This document shows positions 1 through 8,834 of a stretch of DNA of 37,101 bases, piece after piece; positions within the stretch are counted from its first letter, which is position 1; every line of letters begins with the position of its first letter. A program made the position numbers and the translations under genes. The DNA is from Pseudomonas turukhanskensis (lineage in GTDB: Bacteria > Pseudomonadota > Gammaproteobacteria > Pseudomonadales > Pseudomonadaceae): positions 1 to 37,101 of the forward strand of contig NZ_BSFN01000031.1 of NCBI RefSeq assembly GCF_027922365.1. Direction: 5' to 3'. The notes beneath the pieces were generated by a model that saw nothing but the letters and a program-made list of their open reading frames with translations, ran no database searches and was not told the DNA's origin.

Positions 1-158
1 TGGCCTAAGGGTGTGCCCGGCTTTCAAACCCTCCCCCGATGATCAGTCGGAGACTATCTCCTCTTTCGAGGAGGAGTCGAGATACAAGGGTGTGCTCCGC
101 GCACCAGCGATAGACGCGCAAATGAACTGGTGCGCGGAGCACACCCTACAAAAGCAGA
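1..158. other. intergenic leader of window
   Basis: No gene is visible here. A short hairpin lies at 58-73 (CTCCTC, loop TTTC, GAGGAG). A long perfect inverted repeat follows at 87-147 and is listed separately. The stop codon of the leftward sensor kinase gene lies just to the right, so these hairpins may also act in its transcription termination, although no clear U-tract was seen. Confidence 0.5.
87..147. repeat. dispersed hairpin repeat, family A, copy 1
   Basis: Two perfect 21-nt arms at 87-107 and 127-147 (core GGTGTGCTCCGCGCACC) are separated by 19 nt. A closely related element lies at 30539-30602, also in an intergenic region downstream of genes. The paired GTGTGCTyCGCGCACC design occurring twice marks a dispersed intergenic repeat rather than a gene-specific terminator. 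Confidence 0.75.
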
Positions 159-3100
159 TCAGCGCAGCGGCAAATGCCGACTCAACAATGCCCGCAGCGC
201 CGCCGGCTTCACCGGTTTGGGCAGGTAATCCAGCCCGGCCGCATGCACCTGGGCAATCAATTCCGGGCGGCCATCGGCACTGATCACCACACCGGGCACC
301 GGCTCGCCCAGCCGCGTGCGCAGCCAGGCCATCAGCTCGGTGCCGGTTTCGCCTTCGTCCAGGTGGTAGTCCACCAGCACCAAGTGCGGGCGCACGTCCT
401 CGGCCAGCAGGTGCTCGCATTCCAGGCGATTGCGCGCTGTCCACACCTGACAGCCCCAGCGCGACAGCAGGCTGTGCATGCCCACCAGAATGCTGTCTTC
501 GTTATCGACGCACAGCACCTGGGCGCCGCTCAACTGATGGCCATTGGTGTCGCTGCCGTTGCTGTTTGCCGCTGCTGGCAACGGCGCTTTGGCCAGCGGT
601 ACGGTCACGCTAAACACGCTGCCTTTGCCCGGCCACGAGCGCACTTCCAGTTTGTGGCCCAGCACCCGGCACAGGCCGTCGGCAATCGCCAGGCCCAGGC
701 CCAGGCCTTTTTCGGCGCGGGTCTGGTGGCTGTCCAGGCGTTTGAACTCTTCGAAAATCACTGCGCGTTTGTCTTCGGGAATACCCGGCCCGCGGTCCCA
801 CACTTCCAGGCGCAAGCCTTCGCTGCAGCGGCGCACGCCCAGCAGCACATGGCCGCTGGCATAGCGGAAGGCGTTGGTGAGGAAATTTTGCAGCACCCGG
901 CGTAGCAGCTTGATGTCGCTGTCGACCCGCAGCCGGCTGCCACGCAAATGGAAACTCACGCCCTGTTCCTGCGCCTGGGCTTTGAATTCGGCCCCCAGCG
1001 TATCGAACAGCGTGTTGAGTTCGAACGCGTGGCGGTCGGGCGTGATGCGGCCGTTTTCCAGGCGGGAAATATCCAGCAGGTCGCTGATCAGGTCTTCGGC
1101 CGAACGCAGCGAGCTGTCCAGGTGACGGATCAGTTGCTGGGCCTCGGCCGGCAGCGCGTCGGGCTGGTGGGCGAGGGCGGCGGAGAACAGGCGTGCGGCG
1201 TTCAACGGCTGCATCAGGTCGTGGCTGACGGCGGCGAGGAATCGGGTTTTCGATTGGTTGGCGCTTTCAGCCACGCCTTTGGCTTCGCTCAGCGCCAGGT
1301 TGAGTTGCGACAGCTCATGGGTACGCGCCGCCACCCGTTGTTCCAGGCCTTCGTTGGCTTCTTTCAAGCCTTGCTCGGCGTCGCGGAATGCGGTGATGTC
1401 GGTGAAGCTCATAACAAACCCGCCACCCGGCATGGGGTTGCCGATCAGCTCGATCACCCGGCCGTTGGGAAACAGGCGCTCGGAGGTGTGGGCGCGGCCC
1501 TGGCGCATCCAGTACAGGCGCCGCTCCACGTGTGCATCCGCCTCGCCCGGGCCGCACAGGCCGCGTTCGGCGTTGTGGCGAATGATGTCGGCAATCGGCC
1601 GGCCCACGCTAATCAAACCGTCGGGGTAGTCGAACAGCTCCAGGTAACGGTGGTTCCAGGCCACCAGCCGCAAGGAGGGATCGACCACGCTGATGCCCTG
1701 GGTAATGTTTTCGATGGCGCCTTGCAGCAGGGTGCGGTTGAACTGCAGCACCTCGGAGGCTTCGTCGACGATGCGCACCACGTCCTCGACCTGCATATCG
1801 CGGCCTTCGATGGCCGCCTTTACCACGGCACGGGTGGACGAGGCGCCGAGTACACCTGCCAGCAGGCGCTCGGTGTGGGCAATCCAGTCACCGTTGGCCG
1901 GCTGGTCGGGGTTAAAGCTTTTGCCCTGGCGGTAGGCGAAGCGAATAAAGCTTTGCTGCGCCCGCTCTTCGCCGACAAAGCGGCTGGCCAGGTTCAGCAA
2001 GTCGTCCACCTGCACCGCGAGCAGGTTGCGGCTGCTGGGTTTGGTGCCGAACTCCTGGCTGATAAAGCGCCCGGCCTGCCAGTGCTCGGCCACCCGCGTG
2101 CGGGAGAAATACGACACCCAGACAAACAGCGTGCAGTTGCTGGCCAGTGACAGCACCACGCCGCGGGTGAGCGGGTCAACGTGCATGCCGATGGATTGAT
2201 AGAGCAGAAATTCCAGCCCCGGAAATTTCGCCAGCGACCAGCCCAGGCTGTGGGCCACCACCGGCAACACCAGGGTGTAGAACCACACCAGGCAGCCAGC
2301 GGTCAGCCCGGCAAACACGCCGCGGCGGTTGGCCTGCTTCCATAACAGGGCGCCGAACATGGCCGGGGCCAGTTGAGTGATGGCGGCAAAAGAGATTTGC
2401 CCGATGGTGGCCAGGCTGGCGTTGGAGCCCAGCAGGCGGTAGCAGACATAGGCCAGCAACAGAATGACCACAATGCTGACGCGGCGTACCGAGAGCATCC
2501 AATGGCGGAATACTTCGAAGGGCCGTTCGGCGTTTTGCCGGCGCAGCAGCCAGGGCAGCAGCATGTCATTGGAGACCATGGTCGACAGTGCCACCGCTTC
2601 GACGATCACCATGCCGGTAGCGGCCGACGCGCCGCCGATAAAGGCCAACATCGCGAGCGCAGGGTGGGCGTGGGCCAGCGGCAGGCTGATAACGAACGAG
2701 TCGGGAATTACCCCTGCCGGCAGCAACATCTTTCCGGCCAGGGCGATCGGGATAACGAAGAGGGCGGCCAGCGCCAGGTAGGCCGGAAATACCCAGCGTG
2801 CCAGACGCGTATTTCTCGGCTCGATGTTCTCCACCACGGTGACGTGAAACTGCCGGGGCAAGCAGACGATGGCCATCATCGCCACACCGGTCTGCACGAT
2901 CAGCGACGGCCAGTTGATGGTCTCGGCCCAGAAGCTTTCCAGTTGCGGCGCGGCCCAGGCCTGATTGAGCAAATCGCCAAAGCCGTTGAAAACGCCCCAG
3001 GTCACATAGGCACCCACTGCCAGAAACGCCAGCAATTTCACCAGTGACTCAAAGGCGATGGCCAATACCATGCCGCGGTGGTGCTCGGTAGCATCCAGGT

Positions 3101-3644
3101 TTCGCGTGCCAAACAGGATCGAGAACAGTGCGAGCACCAGCGAGACCACCAGGGCGGTGTCCTGCGAGCGGGTGCCGGTGGTGTCCTGCACATGGCCGGT
3201 GCCGATCAGCATGTTCACGCCGAGCACGATGCCTTTGAGTTGCAGGGCAATGTAAGGCAGCACACCCACCAGGCAGATCAGCGCCACCACTACCGCCAGC
3301 AACTGCGATTTGCCGTAACGGGCAGCGATAAAGTCGGCGATGGAGGTGATGTTTTCCTGCTTGCTGATCATCACCATCTTCTGCAGCACCCAGGGGGCGA
3401 ACAGCATCAGCAGAATGGGGCCGAGGTAAATCGGCAGAAACGACCAGAGTTGCCCGGCGGCCTGGCCCACGCCGCCGAAGAAGGTCCAGCTGGTGCAGTA
3501 CACCGCCAGTGACAAGCTGTACACCCAGGCCTGCACTTTGGGTGGCATGGGCGTGCGGCGGCGGTCACCGTAAAAAGCGATGGCGAACATGATGGCCATG
3601 TAGCACAGGGCGACCGTGGCGATCAGCCCGCTGGACAGCGACAT
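159..3644 (-). CDS. hybrid sensor histidine kinase with sodium:solute symporter N-terminus
   Basis: This 1161-residue membrane protein combines a transporter-like sensor with a full phosphorelay. Residues about 1-520 form a sodium:solute symporter (SSF) domain with a dozen or more hydrophobic helices. A PAS region follows (about 635-755), then a coiled-coil stretch and a HisKA domain with His808 in AAVSHDLMQPLNAA. The HATPase comes next (NAFRYA, GPGIPEDK, GLGLGLAI). A C-terminal receiver domain carries the phospho-acceptor Asp1092 in LVDYHL and Lys1143 in PKPVK. The start at 3644 is chosen because GGAG lies 5 nt upstream and the SSF helix begins there; an in-frame extension to 3689 has no such site. 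The architecture is that of the CbrA/ErcS'-like group of Pseudomonas sensors, with an added receiver. The ligand and partner regulator are unknown. It is divergent from the GNAT gene. Confidence 0.9.
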   Translation of the reverse strand: MSLSSGLIATVALCYMAIMFAIAFYGDRRRTPMPPKVQAWVYSLSLAVYCTSWTFFGGVGQAAGQLWSFLPIYLGPILLMLFAPWVLQKMVMISKQENITSIADFIAARYGKSQLLAVVVALICLVGVLPYIALQLKGIVLGVNMLIGTGHVQDTTGTRSQDTALVVSLVLALFSILFGTRNLDATEHHRGMVLAIAFESLVKLLAFLAVGAYVTWGVFNGFGDLLNQAWAAPQLESFWAETINWPSLIVQTGVAMMAIVCLPRQFHVTVVENIEPRNTRLARWVFPAYLALAALFVIPIALAGKMLLPAGVIPDSFVISLPLAHAHPALAMLAFIGGASAATGMVIVEAVALSTMVSNDMLLPWLLRRQNAERPFEVFRHWMLSVRRVSIVVILLLAYVCYRLLGSNASLATIGQISFAAITQLAPAMFGALLWKQANRRGVFAGLTAGCLVWFYTLVLPVVAHSLGWSLAKFPGLEFLLYQSIGMHVDPLTRGVVLSLASNCTLFVWVSYFSRTRVAEHWQAGRFISQEFGTKPSSRNLLAVQVDDLLNLASRFVGEERAQQSFIRFAYRQGKSFNPDQPANGDWIAHTERLLAGVLGASSTRAVVKAAIEGRDMQVEDVVRIVDEASEVLQFNRTLLQGAIENITQGISVVDPSLRLVAWNHRYLELFDYPDGLISVGRPIADIIRHNAERGLCGPGEADAHVERRLYWMRQGRAHTSERLFPNGRVIELIGNPMPGGGFVMSFTDITAFRDAEQGLKEANEGLEQRVAARTHELSQLNLALSEAKGVAESANQSKTRFLAAVSHDLMQPLNAARLFSAALAHQPDALPAEAQQLIRHLDSSLRSAEDLISDLLDISRLENGRITPDRHAFELNTLFDTLGAEFKAQAQEQGVSFHLRGSRLRVDSDIKLLRRVLQNFLTNAFRYASGHVLLGVRRCSEGLRLEVWDRGPGIPEDKRAVIFEEFKRLDSHQTRAEKGLGLGLAIADGLCRVLGHKLEVRSWPGKGSVFSVTVPLAKAPLPAAANSNGSDTNGHQLSGAQVLCVDNEDSILVGMHSLLSRWGCQVWTARNRLECEHLLAEDVRPHLVLVDYHLDEGETGTELMAWLRTRLGEPVPGVVISADGRPELIAQVHAAGLDYLPKPVKPAALRALLSRHLPLR

Positions 3645-3809
3645 GCGTACTCCGAGAATTCTAGGTTTTATTTGTGCTGCTGGCGCCACGAGGCGGAACG
3701 CCGAGGTGCTGGTCAGTGTCGCATCAAAGTGTCATTCAGTCAGGCGCGACTAAGGTCGCAGGCCCTGATTGCTATTGCCGCGCAGCCGCGCTTTCAAAGG
3801 AATTCAGTC

Positions 3810-4379
3810 ATGTTCAAACCCCAACTCATCACCTTGCAACGGGGTGCGTTACGCCTTGAGCCCATGCTCGATGCGGATATTCCGGCGTTGGTCACGCTGG
3901 CCGAGGCCAACCGCGAGCAGCTCATGTACATGAGCGGGCCGCTGCGCCTGGACTGGTACCGCGCTGCCCTCGGCCAGCAGCGTGAAGACCAGGCCTTGCC
4001 GCTGGTGGTGCGCCTGGGAGATCGGTTGGTGGGCACCACGCGTTTTTTCGACTTTCAACCGGCGCTGCCCTCGTGCGAAATCGGTGGCACCTGGCTCGAT
4101 GCCAGCCAGCACGGCACCGGCCTCAACAGCATGATCAAGTACCTGATGCTGCGGCATGCCTTCGAGAGCTGGCGCATGGTGCGGGTGCAACTGCGCACGG
4201 CCGCCAGCAACCTGCGTTCGCAGGCGGCTATCGATAAACTCGGTGCCGTGCGCGAGGGGCTGTTGCGCAATCACCGGCGCCTGGCCGATGGGCGTCTGGA
4301 CGACAGCGTGCTATATAGCCTGACCGACCGCGAATGGCCGGCGGTCAAGCAACAGTTAGAGGCGCGTTTTAGCGGGTAG
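3810..4379 (+). CDS. GNAT family N-acetyltransferase (RimJ/RimL type)
   Basis: This cytosolic 189-residue protein has the Acetyltransf_3 pattern. The opening GALRLEPMLDADIPALVTLA is typical, the middle strand region reads GTTRFFDFQPALPSCEIGGTWLD, and the C-terminal part RSQAAIDKLGAVREGLLRNHR closely matches RimL-like acetyltransferases that use acetyl-CoA. The start at 3810 follows an AAGGA site about 8 nt upstream. The acceptor (protein N-terminus or small molecule) cannot be read from the sequence. The AraC gene begins 3 nt after its stop, so the two are probably cotranscribed. Confidence 0.85.
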   Translation: MFKPQLITLQRGALRLEPMLDADIPALVTLAEANREQLMYMSGPLRLDWYRAALGQQREDQALPLVVRLGDRLVGTTRFFDFQPALPSCEIGGTWLDASQHGTGLNSMIKYLMLRHAFESWRMVRVQLRTAASNLRSQAAIDKLGAVREGLLRNHRRLADGRLDDSVLYSLTDREWPAVKQQLEARFSG

Positions 4380-4382
4380 CAG

Positions 4383-5237
4383 ATGGCAGCGGCGGGTGAG
4401 CAGACACGGTTCTGGCAGGCAGAAGAGTTGGGTGGCGTCGAGCTATTGCATGCCCACTACATCGAACAGCGTTTCGCTCCCCATGTGCATGACGGCTACG
4501 TGTTTACCGTAATCGAACGCGGCGCCCAGCGTTTCAACCACCGGGGCGCCGAGCACCTGGCGCCGGTCGGCAGCATGGTGCTGATCAACCCCGACGAACT
4601 GCATACCGGCTCCAAAGCCCATGACGAGGGCTGGCTGTACCGCGCCTATTACCCGGAAATCAGTCAGGTCAATTCGGTGTTCGAAGAACTCGAGTTGGCG
4701 CCCGATGGTTTGCCGTCCTTCTCGGCCAGCGTGCTGCAAGATCCGCAACTGGCGGCTCTGTTCAGTGGCCTGCACCGCCTGCTCGGCGACGGTCACACCT
4801 CAGCGCTGGAGCGGCAAACTGCCTGGCGTGAAGCGGTTCTGTTGCTGTTTCAGCGTCACGCCAACGTGCGCACGGCGGCCGAGGCTGGGCGTGAGCCGCA
4901 GGCTGTGGTGCGGGCCAAGGAGCTGCTCAGCGCGCAATTGGCCGAGCCGCCGTCGCTGGAACAACTGGCATCTGCGGTCAACCTGTCGCCCTTTCACTTT
5001 GCCCGTGTGTTTCGCCGCGCCACCGGGTTGCCGCCCCATGCCTGGCTCAAGCAGCGGCGCCTCGAACAGGCGCGCGCGCTGCTCAAGGCCGGCTGTGCGC
5101 CGGTGAGCGTGGCGGTGCAGTTGGGCTTTTCCGATCAGAGCCATCTCACCCGTCAGTTCAAGCAAGCCTACGGCGTGGGGCCGGGGGAATATCGGCAGGC
5201 GTGCGCAAGATCGTTCAAGACGGTGGACGACGTCTGA
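4383..5237 (+). CDS. AraC family transcriptional regulator
   Basis: This 284-residue regulator has an N-terminal cupin-like ligand domain (HVHDGYVFTVIERG, then LINPDELHTG, about residues 10-95). The C-terminal AraC/XylS DNA-binding domain (about 175-275) has both helix-turn-helix units: LEQLASAVNLSPFHFARVFRRATGLPPHAWL, and VAVQLGFSDQSHLTRQFKQAYGVGPGEYR. It lies directly downstream of the GNAT gene and 29 nt upstream of azlC. This position makes it a likely regulator of the azlCD amino-acid exporter, as is common for AraC-azlCD pairs; that is inference. No strong ribosome binding site was seen at 4383, so translation may be coupled to the upstream gene. Confidence 0.9.
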   Translation: MAAAGEQTRFWQAEELGGVELLHAHYIEQRFAPHVHDGYVFTVIERGAQRFNHRGAEHLAPVGSMVLINPDELHTGSKAHDEGWLYRAYYPEISQVNSVFEELELAPDGLPSFSASVLQDPQLAALFSGLHRLLGDGHTSALERQTAWREAVLLLFQRHANVRTAAEAGREPQAVVRAKELLSAQLAEPPSLEQLASAVNLSPFHFARVFRRATGLPPHAWLKQRRLEQARALLKAGCAPVSVAVQLGFSDQSHLTRQFKQAYGVGPGEYRQACARSFKTVDDV

Positions 5238-5266
5238 CCTAGGCTTGCGGGTCAGGAGGAGCTTCA

Positions 5267-5980
5267 ATGACCCGCTCGCAGTTGTTTGTTTATGGTTTGC
5301 GCGACAGTGTGCCGATGATTGTCGGCGTCGCCCCCTTTGGCATTATCTACGGCACCCTGGCCAGCGTGGCCGGCCTTAGTCTGTGGCAGGCGTTGGGTAT
5401 GTCGATGCTGGTGTATGCCGGTTCTGCGCAGTTTATTGCCATCAGTTTGCTCAGCGCCGGCACCGGCGCCGCGGTCATTCTGTTCACCACCTTGATCGTC
5501 AACCTGCGCCATGTGCTCTATAGCGCATCGTTGCAACCCTTTATCGCCCACCTGCCGCAAACCTGGCGCATTCCGTTGGCCTTTGGCCTGACGGACGAAA
5601 CCTTTGCCGTGGTGCAGCGCCGCTACCTCGCCCATGGCGCCGGCAACCACGGCCAGTGGTACCACGCCGGCGTGGCCTTGGCCCTGTACCTGTGCTGGAT
5701 CAGCTCTTCGCTACTCGGCGTGCTATTCGGCCAGGCGATGCCGAGCCTGGCCGACTGGGGCCTGGACTTCGCGATGTTGGCGACCTTTATCGGCATCGTC
5801 GTGCCGCTGCTGCGTAATTTTCCTCAGGTGGCGGCCGCGTTGGTGGCCGGTGCCGTAGCCGTGGTGTGCCATGGCTTGCCCTACAAGCTCGGGCTCCTGG
5901 CGGCGGCTATGGCGGGGATTGTGGTGGGCGTGGTACTGGAACGTCGCACCCAACCGGCAGTGGCCGGGGAGGGCGTGTGA
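5267..5980 (+). CDS. azlC: AzlC family branched-chain amino acid exporter large subunit
   Basis: A 237-residue inner-membrane protein with several hydrophobic segments and the AzlC family hallmarks: GVAPFGIIYGTLA, YAGSAQFIAISLL, NLRHVLYSASL and GLTDETFAV. The family works with a small AzlD partner to export branched-chain amino acids and some analogues. AGGAGGA at 5254-5260 sets the start. Its stop codon overlaps the azlD start in a TGATG arrangement, which indicates translational coupling. The actual substrate in this strain is not shown by the sequence. Confidence 0.93.
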   Translation: MTRSQLFVYGLRDSVPMIVGVAPFGIIYGTLASVAGLSLWQALGMSMLVYAGSAQFIAISLLSAGTGAAVILFTTLIVNLRHVLYSASLQPFIAHLPQTWRIPLAFGLTDETFAVVQRRYLAHGAGNHGQWYHAGVALALYLCWISSSLLGVLFGQAMPSLADWGLDFAMLATFIGIVVPLLRNFPQVAAALVAGAVAVVCHGLPYKLGLLAAAMAGIVVGVVLERRTQPAVAGEGV

Positions 5981-6309
5981 TGCAGACCTGGTTACTGATT
6001 CTGGGCATGGCGCTGATCACTTTTTCGGTGCGCTACAGCCTGTTCGCCTGGCCCAACCTGCGTTTTGCGCCGCTGGTGTTGCAAGGTCTGCATTACGTGC
6101 CGACCGCCGTGCTCACCGCCATTGTGGTGCCGGGCATGTTGCTGCCCGATGGCGAGCACCTGGCGCTGCGGCTGGACAACGCCTATCTGTTGGCAGGCCT
6201 CGGGGCGATCATGATTGCGGCGGTTACCCGGCATCTGCTCGCCACCATCGGTGGTGGGTTTGTGCTGTTCTTTTTGCTGCGGTGGGCGTTTGGGCAATTG
6301 CCGTTGTAG
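5980..6309 (+). CDS. azlD: AzlD family branched-chain amino acid exporter small subunit
   Basis: This 109-residue protein has about four hydrophobic helices (LLILGMALITFSVRYSLF, LQGLHYVPTAVLTAIVVPG, AYLLAGLGAIMIAAVT and the terminal LFFLLRWAF) and the usual AzlD length. The arginine-tyrosine pair in the first helix and LHYVPTAVLTAIV are typical of the family. The ATG at 5980 overlaps the azlC stop by one base. It is expected to pair with AzlC in the inner membrane. A dispersed hairpin follows about 40 nt downstream. Confidence 0.92.
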   Translation: MQTWLLILGMALITFSVRYSLFAWPNLRFAPLVLQGLHYVPTAVLTAIVVPGMLLPDGEHLALRLDNAYLLAGLGAIMIAAVTRHLLATIGGGFVLFFLLRWAFGQLPL

Positions 6310-6346
6310 GGTACCTGGCTGCGTCAACGCGATGGAGCACCTAATC

Positions 6347-6374
6347 GGCGGACACCCCTGGCGGGGTATTCGCC
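6347..6374. repeat. dispersed hairpin repeat, family B, copy 1
   Basis: The arms GGCGGACACCCC (6347-6358) and GGGGTATTCGCC (6363-6374) enclose TGGC, with two mismatches, and are followed by CTACA. The same design, with GGCGAATATCCCC and GGGGATATTCGCC followed by CTACG, is found at 14818-14847. It sits between azlD and the MFS-PlsC gene and could also terminate azlD transcription. Confidence 0.6.
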
Positions 6375-6489
6375 CTACATATTTTCGTATTTCTCTGCAC
6401 AAATTCCGTTTTGCCCTGTGGCTTTGTGCCATGCACATGCAGTCCAATGCTGGACGGCCGGCGTGGCCTCACACAGGTACACAGGGATC

Positions 6490-8364
6490 ATGACCACACA
6501 CTCGCAGTTTGCCTTGCTGGGTAAAAAACGCTTTCTGCCCTTCTTCGTTACGCAATTGCTCGGCGCCTTCAACGACAATATCTTCAAGCAGTCGCTGATT
6601 CTGGCCATCCTCTTCAAGCTCACGATTTCCGGCGACCGCACGGTGCTGGTCAATCTCTGCGCGTTGTTGTTCATCCTGCCGTTCTTTTTGTTCTCGGCCC
6701 TGGGCGGCCAGTTCGGTGAGAAGTTCGCCAAGCACAAGCTGATTCGCGCCATCAAGCTGGCGGAAATCCTGATCATGGCGGTGGGGGCTGCCGGCTTTTT
6801 GCTGAATAACCTGACGCTGATGTTTCTCGCCCTGTTCGGCATGGGCACGCACTCGGCGTTGTTCGGGCCGGTGAAGTATTCGATTCTTCCGGCAGCTCTG
6901 CAGGAAGACGAACTGGTGGGCGGCAATGCCCTGGTGGAAATGGGCACGTTCCTGGCCATTCTCGCCGGCACCATTGGCGCCGGTGTGATGATGTCCGAGC
7001 AGACCTATGCACCGCTTGTGGCCACGGCCATCGTGGCCATCGCCACCGCCGGTTATCTCACCAGTCGCGGCATTCCCGCGGCGCCGGCGGCACTGCCGAG
7101 CCTGGCGCTGGACTGGAACATTTTCCGCCAGTCATGGGCGATTCTGCGCATGGGCCTGGGCCAGCGCCCGGCGGTGTCGCGCTCGATTGTGGGTAACTCG
7201 TGGTTCTGGTTTCTCGGCGCCATTTATCTCACGCAGATTCCGGCCTACGCCAAAGAGTGGCTGTACGGCGATGAAACCGTGGTCACCCTGATTCTTACCG
7301 TGTTCTCGGTGGGCATCGCGCTGGGCTCGATGCTGTGCGAGCGCCTGTCGGGCCGCAAGGTAGAGATTGGTCTGGTGCCGTTTGGCTCCATCGGTCTTAC
7401 GGTATTCGGCATTTTGCTGTGGTGGCATTCGGGCAACTTCCCGCAAACCGCCGAGGCGCATACCTGGCTGCAAGTGCTGAGCTACGGCCAGGCCTGGTGG
7501 GTGCTGGGCGACATTCTCGGCATCGGCGTATTTGGTGGCTTTTACATCGTGCCGCTGTATGCACTGATCCAGTCGCGCACGGCCGAGAACGAGCGGGCGC
7601 GGGTGATTGCCGCCAACAACATTCTCAATGCGCTGTTTATGGTGGTTTCGGCCATTGCTTCGATCCTGTTTCTGACCGTCGCCAAGCTGAGCATTCCGCA
7701 GCTGTTTCTGGTGGTGTCGCTGATGAACATCGCGGTAAACAGCTACATCTTCAAGATCGTTCCCGAGTTCAGCATGCGCTTCATGATCTGGCTGCTCAGC
7801 CATTCCATGTACCGCGTGGAGCACCGAGGCCTCGAGCAGATTCCCGATGAGGGCGCGGCGGTGCTGGTGTGCAACCACGTGTCGTTTGTGGATGCGCTGC
7901 TGATTGGTGGCGCGGTGCGCCGGCCGATCCGCTTTGTCATGTACTACAAGATCTACAACCTGCCGGTGCTCAACTTTATCTTCCGCACCGCCGGCACCGT
8001 GCCGATTGCCGGGCGCAGTGAAGACTTGCTGATCTACGATCAGGCCTTCAAGAAGATTGGTGAGTACCTGAAAAACGGTGAGCTGGTGTTGATCTTCCCC
8101 GAGGGCAAGTTGACCACCGATGGCGAGATCAATGAGTTCAAGGCTGGGGTTACGCGCATTCTCGAAGAGAACCCGGTGCCGGTGATTCCGCTGGCGCTGC
8201 AAGGGTTGTGGGGCAGCTTTTTCAGCAAGGACCCGAACAAGGGTGTGTTCCGTCGGCTGTGGTCACGCATCACCCTGGTGGCCGGTGCGCCGCTGGCGCC
8301 GGAAGCGGCTACGCCGGCGGTGTTGCAGGCACAGGTCGGGGCGTTGCGTGGGGCAGTTAGGTAG
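6490..8364 (+). CDS. MFS lysophospholipid transporter / PlsC acyltransferase fusion
   Basis: This 624-residue inner-membrane protein joins two modules. Residues about 1-410 are a major-facilitator transporter of the LplT kind (FFVTQLLGAFNDNIFKQSL near the N-terminus and about 12 helices). Residues about 430-624 are a PlsC/LPLAT acyltransferase with the catalytic NHVSFVD box (His463, Asp468) and FPEGKLTTDG (536-545). The family logic is to flip a lysophospholipid inward and re-acylate it. E. coli uses separate LplT and Aas proteins for this, and the acyl-ACP synthetase half of Aas is absent here, so the acyl donor must come from elsewhere. The ATG at 6490 is chosen because the conserved N-terminus starts there; upstream in-frame codons encode no conserved sequence. 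It appears to be monocistronic. Confidence 0.88.
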   Translation: MTTHSQFALLGKKRFLPFFVTQLLGAFNDNIFKQSLILAILFKLTISGDRTVLVNLCALLFILPFFLFSALGGQFGEKFAKHKLIRAIKLAEILIMAVGAAGFLLNNLTLMFLALFGMGTHSALFGPVKYSILPAALQEDELVGGNALVEMGTFLAILAGTIGAGVMMSEQTYAPLVATAIVAIATAGYLTSRGIPAAPAALPSLALDWNIFRQSWAILRMGLGQRPAVSRSIVGNSWFWFLGAIYLTQIPAYAKEWLYGDETVVTLILTVFSVGIALGSMLCERLSGRKVEIGLVPFGSIGLTVFGILLWWHSGNFPQTAEAHTWLQVLSYGQAWWVLGDILGIGVFGGFYIVPLYALIQSRTAENERARVIAANNILNALFMVVSAIASILFLTVAKLSIPQLFLVVSLMNIAVNSYIFKIVPEFSMRFMIWLLSHSMYRVEHRGLEQIPDEGAAVLVCNHVSFVDALLIGGAVRRPIRFVMYYKIYNLPVLNFIFRTAGTVPIAGRSEDLLIYDQAFKKIGEYLKNGELVLIFPEGKLTTDGEINEFKAGVTRILEENPVPVIPLALQGLWGSFFSKDPNKGVFRRLWSRITLVAGAPLAPEAATPAVLQAQVGALRGAVR

Positions 8365-8453
8365 ATTTTTTTCGCCATTCCCCGTCGCCCTCGCGCGAGC
8401 AGGGACCCAGATCTCGCGCCTTGCCAACCTGTAGGCATGGCGCAAAATTCTGG

Positions 8454-8473
8454 ATTCCCGCCTGCGCGGGAAT
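8454..8473. repeat. short hairpin repeat GGATTCCCGC..GCGGGAATGACG
   Basis: An 8-bp perfect stem (ATTCCCGC, loop CTGC, GCGGGAAT) is embedded in TTCTGGATTCCCGC..GCGGGAATGACGG, a phrase I recognise as a recurring intergenic repeat in proteobacterial genomes. It lies between the convergent MFS-PlsC and gdx genes and may help terminate either one. Confidence 0.5.
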
Positions 8474-8499
8474 GACGGAAATTGAGTTGAAGATGGCGA

Positions 8500-8814
8500 T
8501 CAGTGACTGAGCTTCAACCCAATCAACCCGCTAATAATCAACGCCACACTGCCTAAGCGAATTAAGGTAACCGCTTCGCCAAACAGCACGATACCGGCAA
8601 TGACGGTGCCCACGGCGCCGACCCCGGTCCAGATCGCGTAAGCGGTGCCCAACGGCAGCTCTTTCATGGCAAGACCTAGCAAGCCCAGGCTGACCAGCAT
8701 TGCGCCGACGGTGAGTGCAGTGGGGAGAGGGCGGCTGAAGCCGTCGGTGTATTTTAGGCCAACGGCCCAAGCCACTTCGAACAGGCCAGCGACAAACAGA
8801 ATGATCCAGGACAT
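8500..8814 (-). CDS. gdx: small multidrug resistance family guanidinium exporter Gdx (SugE)
   Basis: This 104-residue inner-membrane protein has four hydrophobic helices and the SMR signature. Glu13 in helix 1 (MSWIILFVAGLFEVAW) is the essential proton/cation-binding residue, followed by VGLKYTDGF and the helix 3 motif GTAYAIWTGVGAVGT. Members of the Gdx subtype export guanidinium in exchange for protons as antiparallel dimers. The guanidine-II riboswitch directly upstream (8835-8878) independently supports this substrate over quaternary ammonium compounds. The ATG at 8814 is used; a longer reading through 9102 would run through the riboswitch and is not real. Confidence 0.95.
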   Translation of the reverse strand: MSWIILFVAGLFEVAWAVGLKYTDGFSRPLPTALTVGAMLVSLGLLGLAMKELPLGTAYAIWTGVGAVGTVIAGIVLFGEAVTLIRLGSVALIISGLIGLKLSH

Positions 8815-8834
8815 GGGCTGATTCCACAGAAAGT

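Noticed and set aside
948..2150. 400-codon open frame on the plus strand opposite the sensor kinase
   Set aside because: It is antisense to a well-supported kinase, its composition is that of a GC-rich shadow frame, and there is no recognisable domain. Similar long antisense frames opposite prc (24860-26545) and the ATPase (31212-32045) were rejected for the same reason.
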